DNA of 64,000 nt from Parvibaculum lavamentivorans DS-1 (GCF_000017565.1 NC_009719.1:1967001-2031000); one strand, 5' to 3'. Shown: positions 45,416 through 54,167, counted from the first letter of the stretch. Made by a program: numbers and translations. Notes: generated from the letters alone by a model not told the origin.

Positions 45416-45966
45416 CCCATCTCACCGTTTATCCGGATACCGATCCGGCGACCGTGTTGCTCGATACGAGAGACGGGGCGGAGATTGCCGCATCGCTTTC
45501 CGGCATTGGCGTTGTGTTCGAGCGCTGGGATGCACCGCATGCGCTTGGCGAAGATGCGGACCAGACGGCCGTGCTTGCCGCCTATGAAGCCGATGTGAAG
45601 AGGCTCATGGATGAGGGCGGGTACAAGAGCGTCGATGTCGTTCGCGTGAAGCCGGACAATCCGAACCGCGCGGAAATGCGCCAGAAATTCCTCGCCGAAC
45701 ATACGCATGACGATGATGAAGTGCGGTTTTTCGTCGAGGGTGCCGGCGCCTTCTATTTGCGGAAGGATGGCCGTGTCTACCGCGTCGTTTGCGAGCGCAA
45801 CGATCTCATTTCGGTGCCGGCCGGTACGACCCATTGGTTCGATACGGGCGCGGCACCGCATTTCTGTGCGATCCGCATTTTCACATCGCCGGAGGGCTGG
45901 GTCGGTCATTTCACGGGCGACGATATCGCCACGCGGTTTCCCAAGTTCGAGAGCGAGCCGCAATGA
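45412..45966 (+). CDS. mtnD: Acireductone dioxygenase MtnD
   Basis: The 184-residue cupin carries the metal-binding motif HTHDDDEVRFFVEG and a second histidine in VPAGTTHWFDTG. MtnD oxidises the acireductone in the salvage pathway; the bound metal (Fe or Ni) decides the products. ATGA overlaps on both sides (mtnB and mtnC) make it co-translated. Confidence 0.93.
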   Translation: MTHLTVYPDTDPATVLLDTRDGAEIAASLSGIGVVFERWDAPHALGEDADQTAVLAAYEADVKRLMDEGGYKSVDVVRVKPDNPNRAEMRQKFLAEHTHDDDEVRFFVEGAGAFYLRKDGRVYRVVCERNDLISVPAGTTHWFDTGAAPHFCAIRIFTSPEGWVGHFTGDDIATRFPKFESEPQ

Positions 45967-46670
45967 CGGCTGTTCGCGCCGTCGTCACCGATATTGAGGG
46001 CACGACGACGCCCCTCGCCTTTGTGCATGAGGTGTTGTTTCCCTATGCGCGCGCGCGGCTTGCCGACTTCGTGGCGGCGAATGCCGATGACGAGGAAGTG
46101 GCCGCGGCGCTTGGCGATGCGCGCGAATTGGGCGGCATTGCAGGGGCCGGCGATGCGGAGACGCTCCAGCTTCTGCTGGCATGGATGGATGAAGACCGGA
46201 AGGCCGGACCGCTGAAGCTGCTGCAGGGGCTGATCTGGCGGCATGGCTATGAAGAGGGCGTGCTGAAGGGCGAGATCTATGCCGATGCGGCGGCGGCGCT
46301 GCGGCTCTGGCACGGCAGAGGCCTGCGGCTGTTCGTCTATTCCTCGGGATCGGAAGCCGCGCAGCGGCTGATCTTCGGCCATTCGGACCAGGGCGATCTC
46401 GGCCCTTGTTTTGAAGGTTATTTCGATACGCGGATCGGCGCGAAAGTCGACAGCGCATCCTATGCGGCGATCGCGCAGAGTGCCGGCCTGCCGACGCGGG
46501 AAGTGCTCTTTCTTTCGGATCATGAAGGAGAGATCAAGGCGGCGCGGGAGGCGGGAATGCAGGCGGTTACAATCGACCGCACCCTTCAGGAAGAGGCGTG
46601 GATGGAAGGGCCAAAGGCCGGATCCTTCAGCGCCGTCGAGAGGGCGCTGGCGCCGGGCAAGAGCGCATAA
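45963..46670 (+). CDS. mtnC: Enolase-phosphatase MtnC
   Basis: The 235-residue HAD protein begins VTDIEGTTTPLAFVHEVLFPYA, typical of the MtnC enolase-phosphatase, with RLFVYSSGS and LFLSDHEGEIKAAREAG (motifs II and IV). It converts diketomethylthiopentyl-1-P to acireductone. Order mtnB-mtnD-mtnC; mtnA and the nucleosidase/kinase steps are not in the window. A strong terminator follows. Confidence 0.93.
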   Translation: MTAVRAVVTDIEGTTTPLAFVHEVLFPYARARLADFVAANADDEEVAAALGDARELGGIAGAGDAETLQLLLAWMDEDRKAGPLKLLQGLIWRHGYEEGVLKGEIYADAAAALRLWHGRGLRLFVYSSGSEAAQRLIFGHSDQGDLGPCFEGYFDTRIGAKVDSASYAAIAQSAGLPTREVLFLSDHEGEIKAAREAGMQAVTIDRTLQEEAWMEGPKAGSFSAVERALAPGKSA

Positions 46671-46671
46671 A

Positions 46672-46703
46672 AATGGCCCGGCCGCGCTGCCGGCCGGGCC
46701 ATT
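46672..46703. terminator. Bidirectional terminator between mtnC and the lipoprotein gene
   Basis: A 13-bp stem (AATGGCCCGGCCG paired with CGGCCGGGCCATT) starts just after the mtnC stop, with A-rich and T-rich flanks. It serves the convergent lipoprotein gene as well. Confidence 0.88.
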
Positions 46704-46726
46704 CCTTATTTGATTTCAAAGACTTG

Positions 46727-46960
46727 TCAGCACTTTCCTTCTTCGCGGCAGCCCTTGTAGGCACCGCCCGCCGCGCCAACCGCACCGCCGATCACGGCGC
46801 CTGTGGTGGCGGAACCGCCGGTAATGGCGCCTGCCGCGGCGCCGACGCCGGCACCGATGGCGCCGCCGGAAAGGGCGCCCGACTCCGTTCTGTTGAGGTC
46901 GGTGCAGCCTGCCGTCATCAGAAAGGCGGCGGCTGTCAGAGCCAGAGATGTCTTCATCAT
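46727..46960 (-). CDS. Small glycine-zipper lipoprotein
   Basis: The 77-residue protein has a lipobox (AAFLMTAGC, cysteine at 19) and a central glycine-zipper segment GGAIGAGVGAAAGAITGG with repeats, which can pack in membranes. It resembles small outer-membrane lipoproteins of proteobacteria. It ends next to the bidirectional terminator. No specific function is known. Confidence 0.75.
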   Translation of the reverse strand: MMKTSLALTAAAFLMTAGCTDLNRTESGALSGGAIGAGVGAAAGAITGGSATTGAVIGGAVGAAGGAYKGCREEGKC

Positions 46961-47108
46961 CGCTTATACCTCCTGTCCTGCCTTAACTGCCTGTAATGGT
47001 AGGGCGGGCGCAACCGAAGAGAAGGGCAGGAATTGGGCATTTAATGGCCGATTCCGGGGCGTTGCGCTTGCAGGATTGCATGGGCTCGCGGATGATCCGG
47101 CCGTGACA

Positions 47109-47840
47109 ATGGATTTCAAACCAGAAGGCCCGAGCGGCGATCGCCTGGAAACGGGGGATGAGAAGGAGGCCGGACGCGGCCCCTGGAAGCGGGCTGGGCT
47201 GTGGGCGGCGCGGGCGCTGCTGCTGCTGTTTTTCGGGCCGGCCTTAGTTCTTTTGGTCTATATGATTGTCCCGCCGCCGGTGACGCCGCTGATGCTGATA
47301 AGGGCGGTGGAAGGACACGGAATTTCCAAGTCGTGGCAGCCACTTAGCGAGATTTCCCCGAACCTTCAGCGGGCCGTGATTGCGGCTGAAGATAGTAAAT
47401 TCTGTCAGCATGGAGGCTTCGACTGGGAGGCCGTCGATACCGCCATCGAAAGGCTGCGTGGCGGTGGGCGCGTGGTGGGGGCCAGCACCATCAGCATGCA
47501 GACCTCGAAGAACCTGTTTCTGTGGCCGGGGCGGACTTTTCTGAGGAAAGGCGGCGAGGCCTATATCACCGTGTGGCTGGAAACGCTGCTTTCCAAGAAG
47601 CGGATCCTGGAGCTTTACCTCAATGTGATCGAGTTCGGGCCCGGCATATATGGGGCGGAAGCGGCGGCGCGGCACTATTACGGCGTCAGTGCGGGACAAC
47701 TCAGCCATGCGCAGGCGGCACAACTGGCGGCGGTGCTGCCGAGCCCGCTGACGCGGCGGCCGTCGAACACCGGCTATGCGGGCACGATTTCGGCGCGGAT
47801 GAACTCGGTTCAGCTCGGCAAGCACGGTCCGTGCGACTGA
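47109..47840 (+). CDS. mtgA: Monofunctional peptidoglycan glycosyltransferase MtgA
   Basis: The 243-residue protein has one membrane anchor (about 33-54) and the GT51 motifs: AVIAAEDSKFCQHGGFDWEAV, GASTISMQTSKNLFLWPGRTFLRKG, KKRILELYLNVIEFGPGIYGAEAAARHYYG. It polymerises glycan strands from lipid II without a transpeptidase domain. The ATG at 47,109 is the first that fits the family; the open frame extends further upstream as a shadow. Confidence 0.93.
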   Translation: MDFKPEGPSGDRLETGDEKEAGRGPWKRAGLWAARALLLLFFGPALVLLVYMIVPPPVTPLMLIRAVEGHGISKSWQPLSEISPNLQRAVIAAEDSKFCQHGGFDWEAVDTAIERLRGGGRVVGASTISMQTSKNLFLWPGRTFLRKGGEAYITVWLETLLSKKRILELYLNVIEFGPGIYGAEAAARHYYGVSAGQLSHAQAAQLAAVLPSPLTRRPSNTGYAGTISARMNSVQLGKHGPCD

Positions 47841-48029
47841 GATTTCCGGCTGACTGTCACAATTGGAAAAGGGCGGACATCCGGGGTTTTTCGGAAGCGG
47901 GTTTTGACCGTCATTGAACTGTCATCGAACTGCCATGAAGGGCGCGCGGATTTTGTCCGTGGGCGGATTATGCGCGATTTATCCCCGACCGGGGACAGGC
48001 GCGTGCGCGGGGGCCGCGAGGCCCATGGA

Positions 48030-48052
48030 TCCCGGCTTTCGCCGGGATGACA
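48030..48052. repeat. Dispersed palindromic repeat, copy 1
   Basis: A 23-bp element with core CCCGGCTTTCGCCGGGAT, identical to copies at 53,583 and 54,145. It sits in the 272-bp gap between mtgA and the convergent dehydrogenase subunit gene. Confidence 0.85.
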
Positions 48053-48112
48053 TGTTTGTTTTAGGCAAGGGCCGGTGAAGACGGAAAGGACGGGGACAAG
48101 TCGTGCCGGTTC

Positions 48113-48631
48113 TCAGCCGTGGGCGGGGTTGTCCCCGGGTTCGTCTTTCGGCGGATGCGTGCCGGGGATATCTCGGCGGCGGGCTTCCAGGGCGGCCAGT
48201 GCGCAGAGGTCGGCTTCGGTTTCGGAGAGCTGCCATTCGCGGATGGAGACCATGCGGCCGGCGGCGTAGTCGGCGCGGACGGCAGCGGCGAGGACGCGGT
48301 GGGTTTCTTCCATGTCCATGCGCGGGTTCCAGCCATGGGCGCGGAGGCGCTTTTCAAAGCGGCTTTCATAGACCGGGAGCGCCTCGCCGGGGCGGCCATC
48401 GCGGAACCAGACCTCACCTAGCTCGGCGGCGCTGGCGGGGTCCGCCAGCAGGGTGATGAAATGGCGCGCGCCGAGGGAGGCGCCTTCCGGGCCGCCGGTG
48501 AGGAAAAGGGCGGTGGGGAGCGCCGCGGCGAGAAGGGCGGTGCCGCCCAGGATGACGACGGTGCGGCGCGAGATGGCGGGGCCATGCGCTGCTTCGCCGT
48601 GATGTTCCGTATCGTGATGATTTTCTTCCAT
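48113..48631 (-). CDS. Gluconate 2-dehydrogenase subunit 3-like protein with Tat signal
   Basis: A 172-residue protein with a twin-arginine signal (SRRTVVILGGTALLAAALPTALF) and the family sequence FITLLADPASAAELGEVWFRDG. Small subunits of this type carry the flavin subunit across the membrane through the Tat system. It lies 11 bp behind the GMC dehydrogenase gene on the same strand, so the pair likely forms a dehydrogenase complex; a cytochrome subunit is not adjacent. Confidence 0.85.
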   Translation of the reverse strand: MEENHHDTEHHGEAAHGPAISRRTVVILGGTALLAAALPTALFLTGGPEGASLGARHFITLLADPASAAELGEVWFRDGRPGEALPVYESRFEKRLRAHGWNPRMDMEETHRVLAAAVRADYAAGRMVSIREWQLSETEADLCALAALEARRRDIPGTHPPKDEPGDNPAHG

Positions 48632-48642
48632 GACCGGAATCC

Positions 48643-50184
48643 CTATTGCACGGCGTTGGTCTGCGCGAAGCGAAGCTTCAGGTGATCGGAAAGGCGGAGC
48701 GCCAGCGCGACGAGGGTGAGTGTCGGATTGACGGTGCCGCCTGTCGGATAGAGCGACGAACCCGCGATATAGAGGTTCGAGAGGCCGTGGACGCGGCAAT
48801 TGGCGTCGGTGACGCCTTTCTTCGGATCGGTGGACATGCGCGTCGAGCCGAGGTGATGATTGCCCCAGCCCTCGGCCTCCGTCCATTCGTCGCGCTCCGG
48901 GAAGAGGACGCGGACGCGGCCTTCGCCCCAGCCGCCAAAGGCCTGGGCGAGCGCGAGGAGATTGCCGCGCAGGCTTTCGGCATCCGTTTTTTTCAGGCGC
49001 CATGAAAGCTTCGTGCGGTTGAGGCCGAGCGCGTCCTTCTGTTCGGAAAGCGTGATGCGGCTTGCCGGGTTCGGCTCCTGCTCGCCGGCGCAGCCGACGC
49101 CGAGACGCCAGCCCAGCTCCTCGCCCGTGGCAGGCGTGGAGGTGGTGCTGCGCGCGAGCTGCAACACGGAGGGCATGGTGAAGGCGGCGGGGTCTTTTTC
49201 CTCCGGGCCGCGGCCCGTTTCCGCCGTGACGGGCTGCACCATGCCGAAGGTGAGGACGGTGCCCATGCGCCGGCTGCGGCGGAGATAATCTTCCGTGAAC
49301 ATGAGGCAGCCGCGAATGACGCCTTCATCCGTCCGCGTATAGGTGCGGTAGAAGCGGGCGACGAGTTCGGGATCGGTGATGAGGAAGGAGGCGGGCGAGG
49401 GGATGTGCGGATGCTCCATGAAGTAGCGGCCGACGACATCATTGCCGTTGCCCAGGCCTTCCTTCTGGACGCTGTTCGAGAGGAGGAGGATGCGCGCATT
49501 CTCGATGCCGCCGGCGGCGAGGATGCAGATTTTCGGCTTTACGGTGAAGCGGATGCCGGTGAGCGTGCCCATGCTCAGGCTCTCCACCGTCTTCGCGTTT
49601 TCCGAGGGTACGATTTCCAGCACGTTGCTGTTCAGGTAGCAGGTGATGTTTTTCGCGCGCTCTATATCCGGCCGGTATTTCTTTCCGAAGCGGGTGGGCG
49701 GGCTGTAGAGGAAGAAGCGCGTTTCGACATCCTTGCCCGCCAGCGGCAGGGGCTCGCCATATTCGGACCAGGCGGCGGCATTGTCGAAATGGCCCGTCGG
49801 TATCTGACAGAGCTCGCGGGCGCGGTCGTAAAAGGGATCGAGGGTCTGGCGGTTGATCGGCCAGCCGGAATTCGGCACCCAGTCGCGCTCCTCGAAATCC
49901 AGCGGCTCGAGCGGACGGCACCAGCCGCCCCAGTGATTTGTGGTGCCGCCGAAATAGCGCAGCCGCGAGCTTGTGAGCGGATAATCGACGCCGCCCATCT
50001 CGCCTTCATAAAGATCCTGCGTTTCGGCATCGAACTCGAAGCCGCCGCTTTCGAGCAGGGCGACGGAAATGCCGGAACCGGCCAGTTCGCGCGCGATCGA
50101 GATGCCGGCGGCGCCGGCGCCTATGATGGCGAGATCGGTTTCAACGACTGTTCCCTCGGGAAGGCTGCGTCCGTCGATAAACAT
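48643..50184 (-). CDS. GMC-family FAD oxidoreductase (sugar/alcohol dehydrogenase large subunit)
   Basis: The 513-residue protein has the FAD motif LAIIGAGAAGISIARELAGSG, GGTTNHWGGWCRPL (the second GMC signature region), and at the C-terminus the conserved NHHLGSTRMSTDPKKGV and SSLYPTGGTVNPTLTLVALALRL with the catalytic histidine. The substrate is not apparent; gluconate, fructose, sorbitol and alcohol dehydrogenases share the fold. The ATG at 50,184 has AGGAG; a GTG 30 bp upstream is possible. It is divergent from an aldehyde dehydrogenase. Confidence 0.88.
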   Translation of the reverse strand: MFIDGRSLPEGTVVETDLAIIGAGAAGISIARELAGSGISVALLESGGFEFDAETQDLYEGEMGGVDYPLTSSRLRYFGGTTNHWGGWCRPLEPLDFEERDWVPNSGWPINRQTLDPFYDRARELCQIPTGHFDNAAAWSEYGEPLPLAGKDVETRFFLYSPPTRFGKKYRPDIERAKNITCYLNSNVLEIVPSENAKTVESLSMGTLTGIRFTVKPKICILAAGGIENARILLLSNSVQKEGLGNGNDVVGRYFMEHPHIPSPASFLITDPELVARFYRTYTRTDEGVIRGCLMFTEDYLRRSRRMGTVLTFGMVQPVTAETGRGPEEKDPAAFTMPSVLQLARSTTSTPATGEELGWRLGVGCAGEQEPNPASRITLSEQKDALGLNRTKLSWRLKKTDAESLRGNLLALAQAFGGWGEGRVRVLFPERDEWTEAEGWGNHHLGSTRMSTDPKKGVTDANCRVHGLSNLYIAGSSLYPTGGTVNPTLTLVALALRLSDHLKLRFAQTNAVQ

Positions 50185-50482
50185 GGGGGCTCTGGTCTCC
50201 TGGCTTCGGTCCACCTGTTTCTTACCCGGTTTCGCGCCTGAATTGCGGCGGAGGCCGGGCTTTTGTGGGATGGCACCCTAGAATTTACTCCCGGTTTTGG
50301 CGGGAAACGAGGACGTTTTCGGCTGGACCGGGCAAGCCCGGCCATGCGAGGTTTCTCCCCAACAAGAATCCCCTTACGGCACCTGCGCCGCCACCGGGGC
50401 CGGCCTGCGAAAAGGCCGACCCGGCAGATGTGCAAACGGTCGCGAGCCCGGCAAGGGACGGCAAATCACATGGAGGACGATC

Positions 50483-51910
50483 ATGAAAGAATATCTGAAA
50501 TTCTACATCAACGGCCAGTGGGTGGACCCCGTCGAGAAGAAGACGCTCGAGGTCATCAACCCGGCCAATGAAGAGCCCTTCGCGCTCATCAGCATGGGCA
50601 CGTCCAAGGACGTGGACAAGGCTGTCGCCGCCGCGAAGGCCGCCTTCCCGAAATTCTCCACGACGACGAAGCAGGAGCGCATCGAGCTGCTGCAGTCGAT
50701 CATGGCGGTCTATCAGAAGCGCTATGCGGACATCGCCGCCGCGATCACCGAGGAAATGGGCGCGCCGCAGAAGCTTGCCCAGCATGCGCAGGCGGCCATG
50801 GGCATCGCGCATCTCAACACCAATCTCGAAATCCTGAAGAAGTACGAATTCGAGGAAGACAAGGGCCCGACCCGCATCGTGCGCGAGCCGATCGGTGTGT
50901 GCGCCTTCATCACGCCCTGGAACTGGCCGATCAACCAGATCACCTGCAAGGTGGCGCCGGCTCTCGCCGTTGGCTGCACCATGGTGCTGAAGCCTTCGGA
51001 AGTGGCGCCGATCAATGCCTATATCTTCGCCGAAGTGCTGCATGAAGCGGGCGTGCCGGCGGGCGTGTTCAACCTCGTGAACGGCGACGGTCCGGGCGTC
51101 GGCTCGCCGCTCTCGTCGCACCCGGATGTCGACATGGTGTCGTTCACCGGCTCGACGCGGGCGGGCATTCTCGTCTCCAAGGCGGCGGCGGACACGGTGA
51201 AGCGCGTCGCGCTCGAACTTGGCGGCAAGTCGGCCAATATCGTTCTGGAAGATGCCGACCTCAACAAGGCGGTGACGGGCTCGGTCTTCGGCATGATGTC
51301 GAACTCGGGCCAGAGCTGCAACGCGCCGTCGCGCATGCTGGTGCCCGCATCGAAGCAGGACGAGGTCATCAAGATCGCGAAGGCCGCCGCCGAAAGCGTG
51401 AAGGCGGGCGATCCGAACGCGGAAGGCACGACCATCGGCCCCGTCGTTTCGGAAGTGCAGTTCAACAAGATCCAGGCGCTCATCCAGAAGGGCATCGAGG
51501 AAGGCGCGACGCTCGTCGCCGGCGGCCCGGGCCGCCCGGAAGGCGTCAACAAGGGCTATTATGTGCGCCCGACCGTGTTCGCCAATGTCACCAACGACAT
51601 GACCATCGCGCGCGAGGAAATCTTCGGGCCGGTGCTGGCGATCCTCCCCTACAAGAACGAGGAAGAGGCGATCCAGATCGCGAACGACACGGTCTACGGG
51701 CTTTCGGGCTATGTGCAGGGCGAACCGGCACATGCGAAGAAGGTGGCGGCGCAGCTCCGCACCGGCAACGTGCATCTGAACCTCGCCGGACCGGACCTCA
51801 ACGCACCGTTCGGCGGCTACAAGCAGTCGGGCAATGGCCGCGAATGGGGCGAGTTCGGCTTCGAGGAGTTCCTCGAGGTGAAGGCGGTGCTGGGGTATAA
51901 CGCGGCTTGA
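50483..51910 (+). CDS. NAD(P)-dependent aldehyde dehydrogenase
   Basis: A 475-residue ALDH. Conserved parts are PWNWPINQITCKVAPALAVG, FTGSTRAGILV, ALELGGKS with the general base E245, and SGQSCNAPSRM with the catalytic C279. It is preceded by a GGAGGA site; in-frame sequence upstream of 50,483 is not family-like. Location divergent to the GMC dehydrogenase suggests it oxidises the aldehyde that enzyme makes, which is inference. A terminator with a repeat follows. Confidence 0.9.
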   Translation: MKEYLKFYINGQWVDPVEKKTLEVINPANEEPFALISMGTSKDVDKAVAAAKAAFPKFSTTTKQERIELLQSIMAVYQKRYADIAAAITEEMGAPQKLAQHAQAAMGIAHLNTNLEILKKYEFEEDKGPTRIVREPIGVCAFITPWNWPINQITCKVAPALAVGCTMVLKPSEVAPINAYIFAEVLHEAGVPAGVFNLVNGDGPGVGSPLSSHPDVDMVSFTGSTRAGILVSKAAADTVKRVALELGGKSANIVLEDADLNKAVTGSVFGMMSNSGQSCNAPSRMLVPASKQDEVIKIAKAAAESVKAGDPNAEGTTIGPVVSEVQFNKIQALIQKGIEEGATLVAGGPGRPEGVNKGYYVRPTVFANVTNDMTIAREEIFGPVLAILPYKNEEEAIQIANDTVYGLSGYVQGEPAHAKKVAAQLRTGNVHLNLAGPDLNAPFGGYKQSGNGREWGEFGFEEFLEVKAVLGYNAA

Positions 51911-51941
51911 TGGCTGGCGTTATACGCTGACGATATTCCCG

Positions 51942-51969
51942 GGTTGGTCCGGGTACGGAAAAGCCGGTC
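51942..51969. repeat. 28-bp direct repeat, left copy, flanking the ParB-domain gene
   Basis: Identical to the right copy at 53,388-53,415 in 27 of 28 bases (one G/T difference at the fifth base), including the 20-base segment CCGGGTACGGAAAAGCCGGT. This copy leads into the aldehyde dehydrogenase terminator stem. The two copies bracket one gene of about 1.3 kb. Confidence 0.9.
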
Positions 51970-51990
51970 CTGAGAGGGACCGGCTTTTTT
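51959..51990 (+). terminator. Terminator after the aldehyde dehydrogenase
   Basis: Stem AAAGCCGGTCC / GGACCGGCTTT with a 6-base loop and a T-run. It lies about 50 bp after the stop and overlaps the right end of the left 28-bp repeat. Confidence 0.88.
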
Positions 51991-52070
51991 CGTTTGGGGG
52001 GGAAAGAAGGTGGAAGTGGCCGGATATACATCTTCCGCCAGACAATATAGCTTGATGTGGGGGGGAGCCC

Positions 52071-53381
52071 ATGCCTTACAAAGAATTGTCTCTAGATTCG
52101 CTCATAGTGAATCCGGCCAATGACCGGCACGGAGAACTGGAAAACGAAACCGCTGCGATCGCTCAGCTCTTTGCCTCACAAGAGCTGCATATGCGCAGCC
52201 TTGCCAAAGATCTTGTGGCAAAAGGTGAGGTTTTTGAGCCTCCCCTTGTCTTTCCTGAGGGGGACAAATTCGTTGTCGCGGACGGCAATCGCCGTACTAC
52301 ATGCCTGAAGTTGCTGGCAAAGCCGCGGCGTGCGCCTACGGTTGATCTGCAGCAATTTTTCGGAGATTTACGAAAGCAGTGGGTGGGAGACTTCCCCGAG
52401 ACTATTGAATGTCGTGTCGAGAGTGATCGCGACCGTGTGGACGATATTCTCTTCCGCCGTCACACCGGGGTTCAGGGCGGTATCGGCCAGAGTACCTGGA
52501 ATGATCGGATGAAGAATAATTTCGTCATTCGGACAGGGAAAAGTAGCGGATTGAATGTCGCTGATGAGATTGAAAAGAAGCTCTCGGCATCGGGGATGCT
52601 ACCCGCCCGAAAGATTCCCCGATCCAACATGAACCGCCTTCTGTCGTCGGAATCTCTGCGGAATCGCTTGGGAATTTCTGTTCGTAGGGGGAAGCTTGAA
52701 TTCGTTCGAGATGAACAAGCTGCGCTTGAGGCGTTGAGTCGTGTGGCAGCCGACCTTTCCAATCGAGTCATCACTTTGGACGACATTTGGGATACGGAAT
52801 CTAAATCGGATTACATCGACAAGCTGGACCGCGAAGGCGTCCTTCCGACTGTCGCGGATAAGCCTGCACCCGGCCCTCGCCCGTTGCCACCGTCTTCGAC
52901 GCCTGCGCCCAATCCGCCCAAGCCAAGTCCGCCTAAACCTGCGGCGTGGCCCCACCTCATTCCGCAGATCGACTACGGGGTGGTGTGGGTTGCGCGCCTC
53001 CAACGTCATCACCAAATCTGGGAGGAATTGCAATTTCGGCTGGACCTCTCGGAGCATCCGAATGCGATCTCAGTCTTGCTGCGTGTTCTGCTTGAATTGT
53101 CTACCGATAACTACATAAAGCAAGCCAAGTTGGCCTCTGTCTATGACAGTGACAAGCTCTCCCGAAAGGTGGCCAAGGTTGCCGATGACATGGCCGCGAA
53201 AGGAAAGATAGACAGAAAATATCTTGGAGCCATCACAAAGCTGCAGCAAGGCGAAGCTCTTGTGTCAGTGGACACTCTCAATCGCTATGTCCACTCACCG
53301 AATTTCAGCGTGTCCCCTGAGCATCTGAAAATGTTGTGGGGAACTCTGTCGGACTTTGTGGTGCTTTGCTTGAAGGCCTGA
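52071..53381 (+). CDS. ParB/Srx-domain protein with unknown C-terminal domain
   Basis: The 436-residue protein begins with a ParB-like fold (ELSLDSLIVNPANDRHGE, ... VVADGNRRTTCLKLLA with the GNRRT motif), which in ParB binds nucleotide. A low-complexity Pro-rich linker (about 268-298) follows, and a C-terminal domain of about 120 residues (PHLIPQIDYGVVWVARLQRHHQIWEELQF ... SVLLRVLLELSTDNYIKQAKL). It lacks the ParB HTH. The codon usage and AT-richness contrast with neighbours. Bounded by the 28-bp direct repeats, it looks inserted. Function unknown; such stand-alone genes are often defence-associated. Confidence 0.72.
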   Translation: MPYKELSLDSLIVNPANDRHGELENETAAIAQLFASQELHMRSLAKDLVAKGEVFEPPLVFPEGDKFVVADGNRRTTCLKLLAKPRRAPTVDLQQFFGDLRKQWVGDFPETIECRVESDRDRVDDILFRRHTGVQGGIGQSTWNDRMKNNFVIRTGKSSGLNVADEIEKKLSASGMLPARKIPRSNMNRLLSSESLRNRLGISVRRGKLEFVRDEQAALEALSRVAADLSNRVITLDDIWDTESKSDYIDKLDREGVLPTVADKPAPGPRPLPPSSTPAPNPPKPSPPKPAAWPHLIPQIDYGVVWVARLQRHHQIWEELQFRLDLSEHPNAISVLLRVLLELSTDNYIKQAKLASVYDSDKLSRKVAKVADDMAAKGKIDRKYLGAITKLQQGEALVSVDTLNRYVHSPNFSVSPEHLKMLWGTLSDFVVLCLKA

Positions 53382-53387
53382 GGGGCT

Positions 53388-53415
53388 GGTTTGTCCGGGT
53401 ACGGAAAAGCCGGTC
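53388..53415. repeat. 28-bp direct repeat, right copy, flanking the ParB-domain gene
   Basis: Starts 6 bp after the ParB-domain stop. The downstream bases (AGATGCCGGGTTTTTTG) make an imperfect terminator-like hairpin with it, so the repeat appears to carry part of a terminator at both ends of the insert. Confidence 0.9.
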
Positions 53416-53582
53416 TCGCAAGATGCCGGGTTTTTTGTTTTGGGGGACTCTCGAAGAATTCTTATGCAGCGGGACGCCGCCTGTGGCGGCTACGGGATGC
53501 CCGGCTCGAGCCCGGGCATGACGCGTTTGGGGGGGAGGGGCCCGCTGTCTTGAGTGCTGCAGCAAGAGGCGCTGCGAGTGGG

Positions 53583-53605
53583 TCCCGGCTTTCGCCGGGA
53601 TGACA
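53583..53605. repeat. Dispersed palindromic repeat, copy 2
   Basis: Same 23-bp element as 48,030-48,052. It lies in the 353-bp gap between the ParB-domain gene and the DUF2834 gene. That gap also holds CCCGGCTCGAGCCCGGG (53,500 area), another palindrome, and no gene. Confidence 0.85.
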
Positions 53606-53734
53606 CTGAGGGGGAGGCGGGGGCCTTTCCGTGAAACCGCTGTCTTTCTTTCCTTACCTCTCACGTAATTGCCGTGCCGACGCAGGTGGGGGAAGGATGG
53701 CTCCCATGGATCGACAATCTTTGGGAGCCTGTTC

Positions 53735-54031
53735 ATGTCCGCCCGACTTCTCGTTCTTCTTGCCGTCATTCTTGCCTTCGGGGCGCTGAGTTTCATGGCG
53801 TTGATGGAGGCGGGGTATTTCGGGATTTTTGCGCAGCATTTCGAGAATTATGCGGGGATGCAGGTGCTCACCGATCTTGCGATCGTCTGTGTGCTGGCGA
53901 TTGTCTGGATGGTGCGGGATGCGAAGGTGAGTGGCGTGACGCCCTGGCCGTTCGTGGTGCTGACGCTCGCTGCCGGGGCGTTCGGGATCTTGTTTTATCT
54001 GGTGGCGCGGGAGGTGAAGGCGCGGGCGTGA
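53735..54031 (+). CDS. Small membrane protein, DUF2834-like
   Basis: A 98-residue protein with three hydrophobic segments (about 5-23, 43-58, 69-90), ending YLVAREVKARA. The pattern DLAIVCVLAIVWMVRDA and PWPFVVLTLAAGAFGILFYLVAR fits DUF2834. A GGGAG site precedes the ATG. Function is unknown. Confidence 0.72.
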   Translation: MSARLLVLLAVILAFGALSFMALMEAGYFGIFAQHFENYAGMQVLTDLAIVCVLAIVWMVRDAKVSGVTPWPFVVLTLAAGAFGILFYLVAREVKARA

Positions 54032-54040
54032 GGGTTTTTT

Positions 54041-54094
54041 CCTGACGCCGCTCCGCGGCTTCTGGATTGCCGGGTCAAGCCCGGCAATGACGGT
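54041..54094. repeat. Dispersed repeat of the second type, copy 1
   Basis: Contains CCTGACGCCGCT and GCGGCTTCTGGATTGC, then a hairpin CCGGGTCAAGCCCGG, then CAATGACG. A related copy lies at 54,208-54,264. Confidence 0.75.
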
Positions 54095-54144
54095 GTTGGG
54101 AGAGAGGGCGGGGCGTAGTCGCGCTTGCTGAGGGAACCAATGGG

Positions 54145-54167
54145 TCCCGGCTTTCGCCGGGATGACA
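54145..54167. repeat. Dispersed palindromic repeat, copy 3
   Basis: Same 23-bp element as copies at 48,030 and 53,583, 100 bp downstream of the DUF2834 gene. Confidence 0.85.

Noticed and set aside
50250-50300. Possible sigma-54 promoter (TGGCAC near the aldehyde dehydrogenase)
   Set aside because: The second element (TTGC) is not present at the required spacing.
50285-51775. 496-codon frame antisense to the aldehyde dehydrogenase
   Set aside because: Arg/His-rich shadow of a clear ALDH gene.
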